DNA of 64,000 bases from Brachyspira intermedia PWS/A (GTDB lineage Bacteria > Spirochaetota > Brachyspiria > Brachyspirales > Brachyspiraceae): assembly GCF_000223215.1 (NCBI RefSeq), contig NC_017243.1:1736001-1800000 (forward strand), given 5' to 3'. Both the position numbers and the translations under genes were made by a program. The stretch's first letter is position 1; every line of letters starts with the position of its first letter. The notes beneath the pieces were generated by a model, which worked only from the letters and a program-made list of their open reading frames with translations, was not told the origin of the DNA and searched no databases. This document shows, piece after piece, positions 1-8,697 of this stretch.

Positions 1-1261
1 ATAATTATTATACTAATTGGATTAGCAGCCATTATTATATTAAAAGCCATTTGAGCAATCGCAGCAGCAAGCATAATAGTTTGATATGATTTAAATGCAG
101 CAACTATAGCTAGTATAATAGGAATAAAAGGTTTTAATATACTAATTATTGTAATAGAAGTTTTTATTAAATTAAACATGAAATTAAGTATAGTTTTAAA
201 ATCAATTTGTTTTACAAAATAAAATATACGGGAAACTATATCTTTTACCTTATTAAATATTGAATTGAAATCTATCTGTTTTATAAAACTAATAATATCA
301 GATATAGTATTTTTAATATTATTGATTATATAGTCAAAATCTATTGAAGATACAAATGTTTCTAGTTTTGAAGCAATATCTTCTACATCTATACTTTGTA
401 TAGCTTTTAAAATAGAAGAACTTATTTTTATTAATCCCGGTAAAAATACACTTCCTAGTCTTGCCAGTATTTGACTTATAGTAGTTCCTATAACTCTTCT
501 TTGATTTGCCAAAGAATTATCCATAGTTCTTAAAAAATCTCCCTGAGCATCTTTACTGGCTTTCATTAAATATTTATATCTGTACATAGTTTTTTCTGCT
601 GATGTAAGAGATTTCCAATCAATATCAAATGCTTCTTCAAGATTTCCAACACTCATATCTATACCCAATGCTTTTAAAGGCTCTGTTTCTCCGCTTATTC
701 CAGATTTTATTTTCTCAAAAGCATCTTCAATATCTAAACTATAAAAACTGGCCATATCTCCAGCCAATGCCGACATATTTTGACTCATAGTAACTAATTT
801 ATCGCCTGCAAGTCCGCTGCTTTTCATCATAGCACCTAATGTACTTGTAAACTTTTTAGCTTGAAGCTCTGAAAGTCCGAAAGACTGTAAAGCAGTTTTG
901 GACCATTTATTTTATCAGCATTTTTTCCAAATGTAACAACAACTACGTTTTGAACTTCTGTTAAATCGCTTGCTAAATCTATGGCATCTTTGCTTATTTT
1001 TATAAAAGCAGCACCTGCTACACCTGCTGCTACTGATGAAGCTATGCCTATTTTAGCTGTAATTTTTCCTATACTTGATACTGCTTTTGAAACATTTTTA
1101 CTAAAATTATCTTTGAACTTTAATGCTTCTCTTTGTGCTTTGGCAAAGTCTGTTTGTATAGAAGCTGATAATTTATTGCTTGATTTTTGCATATTCCTAA
1201 TAGGGGCTGTAAATTGATCTATAGCTTTAAATACTGCTTCTATACTATATTTGCTTGCCAT
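1..1261 (-). pseudogene. Phage tail tape-measure protein (partial, frameshifted)
   Basis: Sets tail length and occupies the tail lumen in tailed phages. The start at 1261 opens with a typical tape-measure N-terminus (residues about 1-110: helical, then the TEVQNVV..TFG region). At about 905-914 the frame breaks: the first frame ends at 836, while the expected continuation (WSKTALQSFGLSELQAKK, then TLGAMMKSSGL) is open in another frame to the window edge with no stop. Restoring it needs one extra base, or four if an AAAT unit slipped. The downstream part holds hydrophobic segments usual for this family. It lies directly after the chaperone genes, as expected. The 3' end is outside the window. 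Confidence 0.85.
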
Positions 1262-1271
1262 AAAAAACCTT

Positions 1272-1588
1272 TCATTTTTTTAGTTTAGATATTTCTTTTT
1301 GTGTTTCTATCAAACTGCTTATTAATGGATTATAAAAAAATTTTATCTGTTCTATAGTCATATTTTCTATATTGGGTAATGAACTATAATCTGAACATAT
1401 TTGCAAAAGCATAGAGCATATTCCTGATATTCCTAATACTTTTGTTTCTCTTCCGTTTTTAGCTATTATAGAACTTACCCTTGTATAAAAAGTATCATAA
1501 CAGCTTGTAATAATTTACTGTCTGCTCCGTCTAAATTGGATATAAATTTAGGATCTCTTCCTATCATATTTCCTATTACAGAATACAT
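1272..1588 (-). pseudogene. Second tail-assembly chaperone ORF (frameshifted)
   Basis: This short gene lies between the first chaperone and the tape measure, the slot of lambda T or Mu gp42. From an ATG at 1588 it reads MYSVIGNMIGRDPKFISN and on to LLQA, then stops. The natural continuation (CYDTFYTRVSSIIAKNG, ending KEISKLKK) is in another frame. One missing base near 1500-1503 (for example GCTTGTT reduced to GCTGTT) explains the break. It is in the same frame as the upstream gene, separated by one TAA and six codons. In related phages this ORF is usually reached by programmed frameshifting, so expression here is uncertain. Confidence 0.55.
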
Positions 1589-1606
1589 CTTATGGACATT
1601 TTCTTT

Positions 1607-1894
1607 TTATTTATAATTATCCATAGACATATAATCAGCACCTTTCAAACGTCTTATTTTTAATTCTTCTCCTGATTTCTCTGAAAACTCTGATACAATA
1701 TACTTTAAAGTTCTATCTTCTTTATTGATAGTGAGTCTTCCCTGCATAATAGCTTTAATAATTGTATTTTTTTGTTTCTCAAAGCCTTCTTTATCTTCTT
1801 CGCTCATTATAGAAACATCATTATCTATGTCCCACATTTCGCAAAAGTCATTAAACTCTATTTCTGCAGTTTTTCTTTCTATTTTTATTTCCAT
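1607..1894 (-). CDS. Tail-assembly chaperone, first ORF
   Basis: A 95-aa acidic, mostly helical protein directly downstream of the tail tube gene (3-nt gap) and upstream of the tape measure. That is the position of the first tail chaperone (lambda G, P2 E, Mu gp41). Chaperones here bind the tape measure during tail assembly. Identification is by synteny and size; I recognise no diagnostic motif. The gene is intact. Confidence 0.55.
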   Translation of the reverse strand: MEIKIERKTAEIEFNDFCEMWDIDNDVSIMSEEDKEGFEKQKNTIIKAIMQGRLTINKEDRTLKYIVSEFSEKSGEELKIRRLKGADYMSMDNYK

Positions 1895-1897
1895 AAA

Positions 1898-2278
1898 TTA
1901 TCCTTGTTTTTCAAATGTTCCCTGAAAACTTACTGTTTTTGTTTGTTCTTTTTTAGAAGTATAAGCATCTCCGACTATTTGTCCTAAACCGCTGAATACA
2001 TCTCCGTTTATAGTAGTAAATGATATTTGTACAAACTCATGTTTGTTCATTACATTTTGTAAAAATTCTTCATCGCCTCTGCTATCATCTATAACTATAG
2101 GTATATCATTCAATTCAGAAGGTTTTATTGATTTTACAAGTCTTTGAGTACCATCTCCATTAGGTTTAACTTCATTAGTAAAACCTCCCGGAAAGAATTG
2201 AGCATCAACTTCTCCATCTACTACGAAGTTTCTGCCATCAATATATATTCCTTTAATAGGTCCGCCAACTCCTGCCAT
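1898..2278 (-). CDS. Contractile-tail tube protein
   Basis: A 126-aa protein starting MAGVGGPIKGIYIDGRNF, with the beta-rich composition, the TTINGDVFSGLGQIVGD stretch and the C-terminal KTVSFQGTFE typical of the Mu/P2-type tail tube family. It forms the inner tube surrounded by the sheath. It follows the sheath gene as in Mu and P2, and a strong AGGAGG ribosome site precedes the start. The gene is intact. The gap to the sheath gene holds a large hairpin and a duplicated segment. Confidence 0.8.
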   Translation of the reverse strand: MAGVGGPIKGIYIDGRNFVVDGEVDAQFFPGGFTNEVKPNGDGTQRLVKSIKPSELNDIPIVIDDSRGDEEFLQNVMNKHEFVQISFTTINGDVFSGLGQIVGDAYTSKKEQTKTVSFQGTFEKQG

Positions 2279-2300
2279 ATTTCCTCCTATTTTTGCTAAT

Positions 2301-2359
2301 AAAAATTGTTCGCTTTAACTAGTCTGTCAAGTAAACTTGCCAGACGCTCACAATTTTTA
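2301..2359 (-). other. Nested hairpin upstream of tail tube gene
   Basis: On the minus strand the outer arms are TAAAAATTGT and ACAATTTTTA. The inner stem is GTCTGGCAAGT paired with ACTTGACAGAC (one mismatch, 2-nt loop). It lies shortly before the AGGAGG site of the tube gene, so it would fold in the mRNA leader. There is no U-run, so it is not an obvious terminator. Confidence 0.65.
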
Positions 2360-2448
2360 TCATTATCTTTTTAATATTAAAAATATTATTTTTTATTATT
2401 GTTATACTCGCCTCAACATATAATCATCAAATAAATAAATTTATTTCT

Positions 2449-2484
2449 GGCTTACCCAAAGGGTACCTACTCGGGCGGCTCGCT
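2449..2484. repeat. G+C-rich palindromic element, CCTACTCGG type
   Basis: A roughly 35-bp G+C-rich island in AT-rich spacer, containing CCCAAAGGG followed by TACCTACTCGGGCGGC. The core ACCTACTCGG recurs in the ssb tail insert (opposite strand) at 26010-26031 and near 33589-33608. Confidence 0.6.
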
Positions 2485-2519
2485 TTTATTGTTGCTAATA
2501 AAAATTGTTCTATCTATTA

Positions 2520-3992
2520 TTATTTTTCTAAATATACTCCTACATATATATCTCCGCTTATTATTTCAACATTACCAGATATTTTTACTGGGAATGTCCA
2601 ATTAATTCTTTTAGGATTTTGTTTATCTATAGATGCTGTTATATTTGCTTTTGTGAACTCTTTATCACTAATAATTGCATTTTTCTCTAAACTGTCAGCC
2701 AATGTCATTAAAGCCGCTTTAGCATTCTTAGGCTGTTTGGCTGTAGGATTTTCTGTTACAGCTGAATCAGGCAATAGTGGAGCACCTTTCCATTCATCAC
2801 TTGCAAATATTAATTCACAGTTAAATAATACATTCATAATTTTTACTAAATCACAAACATATTTATAAACTCCTATATCATCATTAGCAGGGTGATAAAA
2901 TGTAACTATATCATTTAATACAGCTGTATTTCCTACTTTAATATTTGTAGAACTTCCTAATTTAACTGCATTATTTCTTACTGTATAATCTTCCTGTTCT
3001 TCATCTTTTCCAGCTTCAAGCTGAGTTAAATATCCTTTGTAATTTTGAGGAGGATTATTATTTGCCGTACTAACAATATCTTTTGCTAATCCTCTTGCAG
3101 CTATGCAGAAAGGCAATTCCCTGCTTCCTACACTTGTAATTAAAAAGTTTATTCTATCTGTTATTTGAGCATCTCCATTAGTAATAGCTGTTCTAGTATT
3201 GAAATCATCTGTACAGCCATTTGCTACTAAACAAGGCTTTCTAATTAAATTATTCCATCTTCCTTCACCAAAGTTTCTATATTTAGATAATGTATCTTCA
3301 TCATCATAATTTAAAAGATTTAATATGAATGTTTCCCATACTTCTCCTATTTTATTTAATGCAGTATCTACATCAGGATTTAAAGCACCATTAGAAAATT
3401 TAGTAATTGAAAAAGTAAGTCCTTTAACTATTGCTTCGCTTATATCTATACTTATTTGATTACCGCTTTCTCCTTTCCATTTAGCAGTAATAGGAAGTTT
3501 AGACTCAGATATTTCTCCAGTAGTTACAGGCATTTCTAATATACTATCTATAGAAGTTTTTATCTTTGTTAATACAGAATCTGCATTATCTCCTTTAGAT
3601 ACTAAAAATTGACAGGCTATTCCTCCTATATATATTTTTACAGATTTTTGTTCTGTTGCATTTCCTGTTACTGTTATTTCTCCATTAGCAGCTACTGAAC
3701 TTTCTTTATCTGTAAGAGGATATATAGTTACTGGTATACCGCCTATACCGTCATTATTTGTAGGAAAAAGCATTCTGCATGCAAGATGTATAGGAGAACC
3801 GTATCCGTATTTTTCTGCTACATCTCCTAAAGTTGTTACTGAATATTTATCTAATGTATATTGAGCATTTGAATTTCCCTGTCCTATAATTGCTATTCTT
3901 TGAGGTAAAAACATAGCACTTCCTACATTAAAATTACGAGGTGTTACATCTATACCTAAAACTCTGGATAAAGCACTAACATCTACACTCAT
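2520..3992 (-). CDS. Contractile tail sheath protein
   Basis: A 490-aa protein with the N-terminal MSVDVSALSRVLGIDVTPRN and IIGQGN segment of the Mu gpL / P2 FI-type sheath family. It has a central beta-rich domain and a C-terminal domain (WTFPVKISGNVEIISGDIYV) matching the end that contacts the tube. It drives tail contraction. Length is normal and the frame is intact. It is preceded by three tandem copies of a 104-bp unit. Its presence identifies the tail as contractile, not lambda-like. Confidence 0.85.
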   Translation of the reverse strand: MSVDVSALSRVLGIDVTPRNFNVGSAMFLPQRIAIIGQGNSNAQYTLDKYSVTTLGDVAEKYGYGSPIHLACRMLFPTNNDGIGGIPVTIYPLTDKESSVAANGEITVTGNATEQKSVKIYIGGIACQFLVSKGDNADSVLTKIKTSIDSILEMPVTTGEISESKLPITAKWKGESGNQISIDISEAIVKGLTFSITKFSNGALNPDVDTALNKIGEVWETFILNLLNYDDEDTLSKYRNFGEGRWNNLIRKPCLVANGCTDDFNTRTAITNGDAQITDRINFLITSVGSRELPFCIAARGLAKDIVSTANNNPPQNYKGYLTQLEAGKDEEQEDYTVRNNAVKLGSSTNIKVGNTAVLNDIVTFYHPANDDIGVYKYVCDLVKIMNVLFNCELIFASDEWKGAPLLPDSAVTENPTAKQPKNAKAALMTLADSLEKNAIISDKEFTKANITASIDKQNPKRINWTFPVKISGNVEIISGDIYVGVYLEK

Positions 3993-4010
3993 ATAATTAA
4001 TATCTCCTAT

Positions 4011-4306
4011 TATTGTTATGTTCGCCTACACCTATTAATATCAGCATAATAAATTATGCTGATGGTTTCGGCTCACTTATATAATCTGCATTAAATATTA
4101 TTTAACTTCTATTATATTGTTATGTTCGCCTACACCTATTAATATCAGCATAATAAATTATGCTGATGGTTTCGGCTCACTTATATAATCTGCATTAAAT
4201 ATTATTTAACTTCTATTATATTGTTATGTTCGCCTACACCTATTAATATCAGCATAATAAATTATGCTGATGGTTTCGGCTCACTTATATAGTCTGCATT
4301 AAATAT
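4011..4306. repeat. 104-bp tandem repeat, nearly three copies
   Basis: Units start at 4011, 4115 and 4219 with an exact 104-bp period; the last copy runs into the 3' end of the gene at 4262-4945. Each unit carries that gene's last roughly 15 codons (to EPKPSA and the stop) plus spacer and a perfect CAGCATAAT/ATTATGCTG hairpin over the stop codon. The extra copies are near-identical, so the expansion is recent. Confidence 0.9.
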
Positions 4307-4945
4307 CACTTTGCCTGTATCATTTAATAAACATTCACCTATTATGCTTTCTAATACTACAGGATCTTCTTCAAAAGAATATTCAGCATAATCAACAATT
4401 AATGTTAATCTGCAAACTGATACGCTTTCTGAAGAATTAGAATCACTATTTTGAGTCAATTTTTCTCTTTTTGTGATATAACGTCTTACTACTAAACCTT
4501 CTAAACCTAAACATAAATATCCGCTATACATTAATATATTTCTTATTATAGTAGATATTCTATCAGCCTCTTTGCTTGAAGCCTCATCTGCATTTTCATC
4601 AAAACTCTTATTTTTTAAAGCATAACAATCTATATAAAAAGTACCCTGCGATTTTTGTCTTACAATATTCATACTTCCTGACTGTGTAAGATTATCGCTT
4701 TCAAATGTAATATTAACTAATGGCAAAGCACCTTTTTCATCGCCGTTTATTTCATTAGAATAAATTAGCCAAGGATTTATTCTTTCTACATAAATATCTA
4801 TATTATATTTGTTATCATCTTTTCCTTGTTCTTTGGCTAGTTTCTTTTGATTTTCAAGCTCATATTTTAATATACTAGCTATCTTTAAACGTATAATTTC
4901 AAAAGTATCTTTCTTATCAATTAGTTTATTTATTATTGCATTCAT
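4262..4945 (-). CDS. Probable tail terminator or completion protein
   Basis: A 227-aa protein between the head-tail joining gene and the sheath gene, the slot of the tail-terminator protein in contractile-tailed phages. It has a helical N-terminus, a long hydrophilic linker (about 40-60) and a beta-rich C-terminal half. No motif is conclusive, so the role is inferred from synteny. Its 3' end has been copied twice downstream in the 104-bp tandem repeat. Confidence 0.5.
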   Translation of the reverse strand: MNAIINKLIDKKDTFEIIRLKIASILKYELENQKKLAKEQGKDDNKYNIDIYVERINPWLIYSNEINGDEKGALPLVNITFESDNLTQSGSMNIVRQKSQGTFYIDCYALKNKSFDENADEASSKEADRISTIIRNILMYSGYLCLGLEGLVVRRYITKREKLTQNSDSNSSESVSVCRLTLIVDYAEYSFEEDPVVLESIIGECLLNDTGKVIFNADYISEPKPSA

Positions 4946-4964
4946 ATTAATTATTATGCTTTAT

Positions 4965-5344
4965 TTATTCTTTTATAGGTATTTTATCAATTTTCATAAT
5001 TTCAAGAACTAAATTATATATACCTAAAGTTCTGTCTGGTCTTATCTGCTTTATTGAGAAATAAAATTCTTCATTATTAGTATTTATATAGCTTAGAATC
5101 CAATTTTTAGAAGGATAGGCAAAACCTTTATTTTTCAAAGTTTCTATACAGCATGTAATTTCTACCTGTCTTGAAGATACTCCAACCATAGTATTAGTAT
5201 CTAAAAAAATCCTATATCAGAAACATTGCATATAATAGGTTCTATTTTTGTACCGTCATTAAATTGGAACTCTGTACCAAAACCATTATTAATATCTTCT
5301 AATGTGAATCTTAAATCTTTTTTAGCTTGCTCTAGCAGATTCAA
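4965..5344 (-). pseudogene. Head-tail joining protein, gpFII-like (frameshifted)
   Basis: Two pieces form one gene of about 126 codons. The first starts at a TTG at 5344, overlaps the previous stop and has GGGAG upstream; it reads LLEQAKKDLRFTLEDINN and ends GFF-stop at 5201. The second continues in another frame as LDTNTMVGVSSRQVEITC to 4965. The break falls in a run of seven T (minus strand); eight would restore the frame. Size and position after the capsid gene match the lambda gpFII-type head-tail connector, which I infer from synteny. Confidence 0.6.
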
Positions 5345-5583
5345 TTTTTTTTGGCTCCCATATTTTTAGAGTATTTCTTTTCTTTATTTTCTTCTTCTGA
5401 AATAGTATTATTTTCTTGCTGACTGCTTGTTTCTGTATTATCTTCTTCTATTTTCTCTATAATTTTTACATTCAGCAATTTTTCTGCATTTCTATCTAAT
5501 AAACTTTCATCTATTTCTTCAAGCTCATTTATAATACCTTTCCTAGTAGAAATTGCTTTACCTTTACATATCCTATATTTCAT
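5341..5583 (-). CDS. Small head-region protein (gpFI position)
   Basis: An 80-aa protein: an N-terminal basic segment (MKYRICKGKAISTRKGIINE) then a low-complexity, Glu/Asn-rich tail. It lies between the major capsid and head-tail joining genes and overlaps the latter by 4 nt. Lambda has FI at this place, but no sequence feature proves homology. Function unknown. Confidence 0.5.
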   Translation of the reverse strand: MKYRICKGKAISTRKGIINELEEIDESLLDRNAEKLLNVKIIEKIEEDNTETSSQQENNTISEEENKEKKYSKNMGAKKN

Positions 5584-5607
5584 TTGACTCTCCTTACTTC
5601 AATAAAA

Positions 5608-6696
5608 TCATACTGTTGTTTTTATGCATCCGAAACTATCTAGTGAAACAGGAATTAAAAGCGGTCTTGTAGATATTTCAGCAGATAAACTATCAGCTGG
5701 TTCATTAAGCCAAGCTCTTATTGTGTATGCTCTGTTTTCAAGATTCATATAACTAGGTATTATACTTTCTAAGCGAGGATCTACTCCAGTTATAGTAGAT
5801 GATGTGCAGTATATTTTTCTGAAATCACAATTAATACTTTCTGAATCAGGTATCATTATAACTTTATCAGGATCAAGGAAATTAACATCTTTTCCGCTTG
5901 CATTAGTATAATATCCTTCATAACAGTAACATCTGAATCTATTAGTACCTATAAGAAGCTCGCCTAAATAATCAGCATCATCATATAAATATTTAGGATC
6001 TACTATTCCTACATTAGCATTTCTAAGATTCAATTTGTCTTTTACTTTGGAGTTATTGCAATAATTCTCCCAAGCATTAGATCCGAATATAATATTTACA
6101 GCTCTTGTTTTTCCATCTTTTAATATTTCTTTATAAAGATTAGATATATCTTTGTCAGGATCTGAATTAGTATAATCAGACCAAGCAGTTGATACTGTAA
6201 CTATATGGCTTGCTTTAGGCTTATAATCTATCTCATAAACATTGTTGCCTTTATCATCTTGCAATGTTAATTTTCCAGTTTGAAATATTTGAGAAGCCTG
6301 ATATTCTATATTTCTTGCTATTGCCAATTCGCCTTCACGCATTTTATCCATTATTCTTGACTGCAAATCTGCTATATATGGAACATTTGCAGATGCATAA
6401 GGATCTAAACCAAATACTTTTGTATCTATATCTTCTGCTGTTATATCAAATCCTATGGCAACTTTAGGCGGAGTGAACTCTTTTTCTGTATATTCTGTTC
6501 TTATTAGTTTTGGAGAATGTTCTGATAAAGCAGTAACAACTGGTGCTACTTTTGAAGAACTTCTCATTATATCTATTTTTACTTTTCCAGCACTTACTAT
6601 ATCTCTTGGTGTTGTCTTAAACCATTTACTTAAAAAAGGATTAAGAACTTGTCTTTCTTTATATGACTTTAAAAAAGCCTCTCTAATATTTGGCAT
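5608..6696 (-). CDS. Major capsid protein, lambda gpE family
   Basis: A 362-aa protein, the usual length for the lambda E family. It opens MPNIREAFLKSYKERQVLNP, and the KEFTPPKVAIGFDITAEDI and GELAIARNIEYQASQIFQTG segments are characteristic of the family's N-arm and spine helix. It forms the icosahedral shell. The start is supported by AGGAG 7 nt upstream. It follows the decoration protein, giving a C-D-E order as in lambda. Intact. Confidence 0.85.
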   Translation of the reverse strand: MPNIREAFLKSYKERQVLNPFLSKWFKTTPRDIVSAGKVKIDIMRSSSKVAPVVTALSEHSPKLIRTEYTEKEFTPPKVAIGFDITAEDIDTKVFGLDPYASANVPYIADLQSRIMDKMREGELAIARNIEYQASQIFQTGKLTLQDDKGNNVYEIDYKPKASHIVTVSTAWSDYTNSDPDKDISNLYKEILKDGKTRAVNIIFGSNAWENYCNNSKVKDKLNLRNANVGIVDPKYLYDDADYLGELLIGTNRFRCYCYEGYYTNASGKDVNFLDPDKVIMIPDSESINCDFRKIYCTSSTITGVDPRLESIIPSYMNLENRAYTIRAWLNEPADSLSAEISTRPLLIPVSLDSFGCIKTTV

Positions 6697-6788
6697 GTAA
6701 ACTCCTATTGCTGCTATACTCGCCTCAGATTATAACTGTTGGCTTTAGCTCACTTTTTATATTCACTTCTATAAATAATTAAAAATTA

Positions 6789-7157
6789 TCACTTTCCTAT
6801 TTCTATGTAACTTTCTAAATATATAGAATACATTCTTAATTTGTATTTTATTTCTGTTGTGATTCCAGTTCCTGCTTCTTGACCTTTTAAAATTACTCTG
6901 TTTATATCAGCACTTCCAGAAAGCATTACTCCTACAGGATAATCGCCTGCTTCTGTTTCTTCTACATCATTTAAAGCTATGCCTACTGGATCGCTTGAAC
7001 CTGTTTCATAAGGTTTGTATTTATCGCCGTTTCTCATTAATATAGTGCCTTTTTTAATAGGGCTTGAAGCTTCAAGAGTAACTAAAGGTGTTTCGCTTTT
7101 TAATACATTTCTTATTACTCCATCGTATGATATTTTTTCTTCTTTGATATTACTCAT
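6789..7157 (-). CDS. Head decoration protein, lambda gpD family
   Basis: A 122-aa protein with LVTLEASSPIKKGTILMRN and PVGIALNDVEETEAGDYPVG, the beta-fold pattern of the gpD family that trimerises on the expanded capsid. It sits 11 nt after the protease/scaffold gene and just before the capsid gene. Intact, normal length. Confidence 0.8.
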   Translation of the reverse strand: MSNIKEEKISYDGVIRNVLKSETPLVTLEASSPIKKGTILMRNGDKYKPYETGSSDPVGIALNDVEETEAGDYPVGVMLSGSADINRVILKGQEAGTGITTEIKYKLRMYSIYLESYIEIGK

Positions 7158-7168
7158 TCATATACTCC

Positions 7169-7507
7169 TTATCTTTTAGGATTATATTTGTTTAACTCAT
7201 TCAAGTATTGTTCTTCTAATGCTTTATCTTTATCTTCTTCTGAAAGCATATTAGTATTTTCAGGATTTTCCTCTATATGCATATTAAGTATATTTTTACT
7301 AAGCTGAGCACTATGATACTCTGCTAAAACTTCATCATCACTAATAGAGGCTCCGTTTTCTATATAGGAAATGGATTTATCTATAAGATTGCTTGCCTTT
7401 CCTAATTTTATATGAGCCATAACTCTTTTCCTTTCATGTTCTATTCCAAGATTGAACACTGTTTTATATAATTCTGGCTGCTGTTCTTTTAATTCCTGTA
7501 AATCCAT
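7169..7507 (-). CDS. Nested scaffold protein (Nu3-like internal start)
   Basis: An in-frame ATG at 7507 (residue 247 of the protease gene) begins MDLQELKEQQPELYKTVFNL. It is preceded by GAGGATAAGGA, a good ribosome site 5-6 nt upstream. It would give a 112-aa helical scaffold, as lambda Nu3 is made from inside gene C. The architecture is established for lambda; use of this start is an inference. Confidence 0.5.
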   Translation of the reverse strand: MDLQELKEQQPELYKTVFNLGIEHERKRVMAHIKLGKASNLIDKSISYIENGASISDDEVLAEYHSAQLSKNILNMHIEENPENTNMLSEEDKDKALEEQYLNELNKYNPKR

Positions 7508-8245
7508 AATTTCCTTATCCTCTTTTTTTGTGTTATTATTTTCTGATGTATTAATGAACTCTGCTGTTTTTGTGATATTATTACTGCTGTTATTTAAATC
7601 ATTATTTTCATCATCTGTATTTACTGCAAGAGCTAGAAAAGCAACCGCTTTTTTCAAGTCATCTTTAGCCTTATTGCTTTCTGACATTTTATTTATGCAG
7701 GAATATATTCTATTTTTGGCCAATATATATGCTTCTTCTTTGTTAGAAACTTCTCCATTTCCATTACTGACAACTTCATCTGAAAAGCCTAATATTTCCT
7801 CACCATAATAAAATGTTTCATTGTCCATCAGTTTTCTTATTTCATTGATATCTATATTTAATTTTTTAGAATATGCTTTTGCTATTATATTTGTTAATGC
7901 TTCTATTTCTTTTGCTTGCTTATTAAGTTCTCTGTAATCTCCGCTTGTAGAAATGCTTACATTATGAATCATAAATACAGCATTATCATAACTTATGATT
8001 TTATCGCCTGCCATAGCTATATATGAAGCTATAGAAGCACATAAGCCTATTATTTTAATAGTAACTTTACCTTTATTATTTGAGTATTCCTTTATTAGAT
8101 TATGTATTTCTATACCTGAAAATACAAATCCGCCCGGAGATGTAATTTCTATTTCTAAATCGCCATTCATATTTTGAGTAAGATTTCTAAAATCTCTTGA
8201 AGTAAAATACCAGCCTATTATTCCAGATATAGATATTTTGTTCAT
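7169..8245 (-). CDS. Head maturation protease, ClpP type, with fused scaffold
   Basis: A 358-aa protein. Residues 1-165 form a ClpP-like serine protease: SPGG at 36-39 (oxyanion region), Ser71 in GLCASIASY as nucleophile and His94 in FMIHN. The linker (about 180-245) is Asn/Lys-rich. Residues from 247 form a helical, acidic scaffold-like domain. It processes the prohead, as lambda gpC does. No strong ribosome site is visible; a hairpin (8259-8309) sits just ahead of the ATG. Confidence 0.8.
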   Translation of the reverse strand: MNKISISGIIGWYFTSRDFRNLTQNMNGDLEIEITSPGGFVFSGIEIHNLIKEYSNNKGKVTIKIIGLCASIASYIAMAGDKIISYDNAVFMIHNVSISTSGDYRELNKQAKEIEALTNIIAKAYSKKLNIDINEIRKLMDNETFYYGEEILGFSDEVVSNGNGEVSNKEEAYILAKNRIYSCINKMSESNKAKDDLKKAVAFLALAVNTDDENNDLNNSSNNITKTAEFINTSENNNTKKEDKEIMDLQELKEQQPELYKTVFNLGIEHERKRVMAHIKLGKASNLIDKSISYIENGASISDDEVLAEYHSAQLSKNILNMHIEENPENTNMLSEEDKDKALEEQYLNELNKYNPKR

Positions 8246-8258
8246 TGTTGTTATGCTC

Positions 8259-8309
8259 GAACTTGGCTAATTATCAGCTGTCAAATAAATTTGTCAGTTT
8301 GCCAAGTTC
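8259..8309 (-). other. Hairpin upstream of protease gene
   Basis: GAACTTGGC (8259-8267) pairs exactly with GCCAAGTTC (8301-8309), enclosing a second imperfect stem CTGTCAAAT/ATTTGTCAG. It ends 13 nt before the start codon on the minus strand. There is no U-tract, so it is more likely a leader structure or small repeat than a terminator. Confidence 0.6.
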
Positions 8310-8453
8310 TTATTCCTTTATTGTTGTTAAATACTTAATGCTTACTACTTTGTTAACTAGGTATAAATAAAGTCATATCTAGTTTATTGAAGTATGTTTA
8401 TAATATAAAACGGTGTAAAAAGATTGCAATATAGATAGCATTTTTAGGCATTT

Positions 8454-8681
8454 TTATTTATTATAAAAATAATTTGAAGATGTATTTATTTTATACCATT
8501 CCTGCCATTCTGATATTTTTTTCAAGTTGTTTTGATATTCTTTTATTAAATCTTTTTGTGTGAGCATATTTGTGTTAGGGTAATAGAAGGCAGGTGGATT
8601 AGATAACGGTATGGTTATATATTTTGTAGATTGGCAGCCCATCAGGAATAAAGTTAAAATAAATATAAATATTTTATTCAT
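8454..8681 (-). CDS. Outer-membrane spanin lipoprotein (Rz1-like)
   Basis: A 75-aa protein with a signal sequence and lipobox ending LFLMGC (Cys16). It directly follows the candidate inner-membrane spanin. The C-terminal EYQNNLKKISEWQEWY helix is typical of phage lysis lipoproteins. With its partner it would fuse the two membranes at the end of lysis. Called from architecture and position. Confidence 0.6.
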   Translation of the reverse strand: MNKIFIFILTLFLMGCQSTKYITIPLSNPPAFYYPNTNMLTQKDLIKEYQNNLKKISEWQEWYKINTSSNYFYNK

Positions 8682-8697
8682 AATTAACAGCCTTATA

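Larger units (their letters stand above)
2293..2510. repeat. Direct repeat bounding a 199-bp intergenic insertion
   Basis: TTGCTAATAAAAATTGTTC occurs identically at 2293-2311 and 2492-2510. The 199-bp step between copies contains a large hairpin (about 2301-2359) and a G+C-rich element (2449-2484). The layout fits an insertion or duplication in the gap between sheath and tube genes. Confidence 0.75.

Noticed and set aside
4011-4306. Possible CRISPR array
   Set aside because: The units are head-to-tail near-identical 104-bp copies with no unique spacers.
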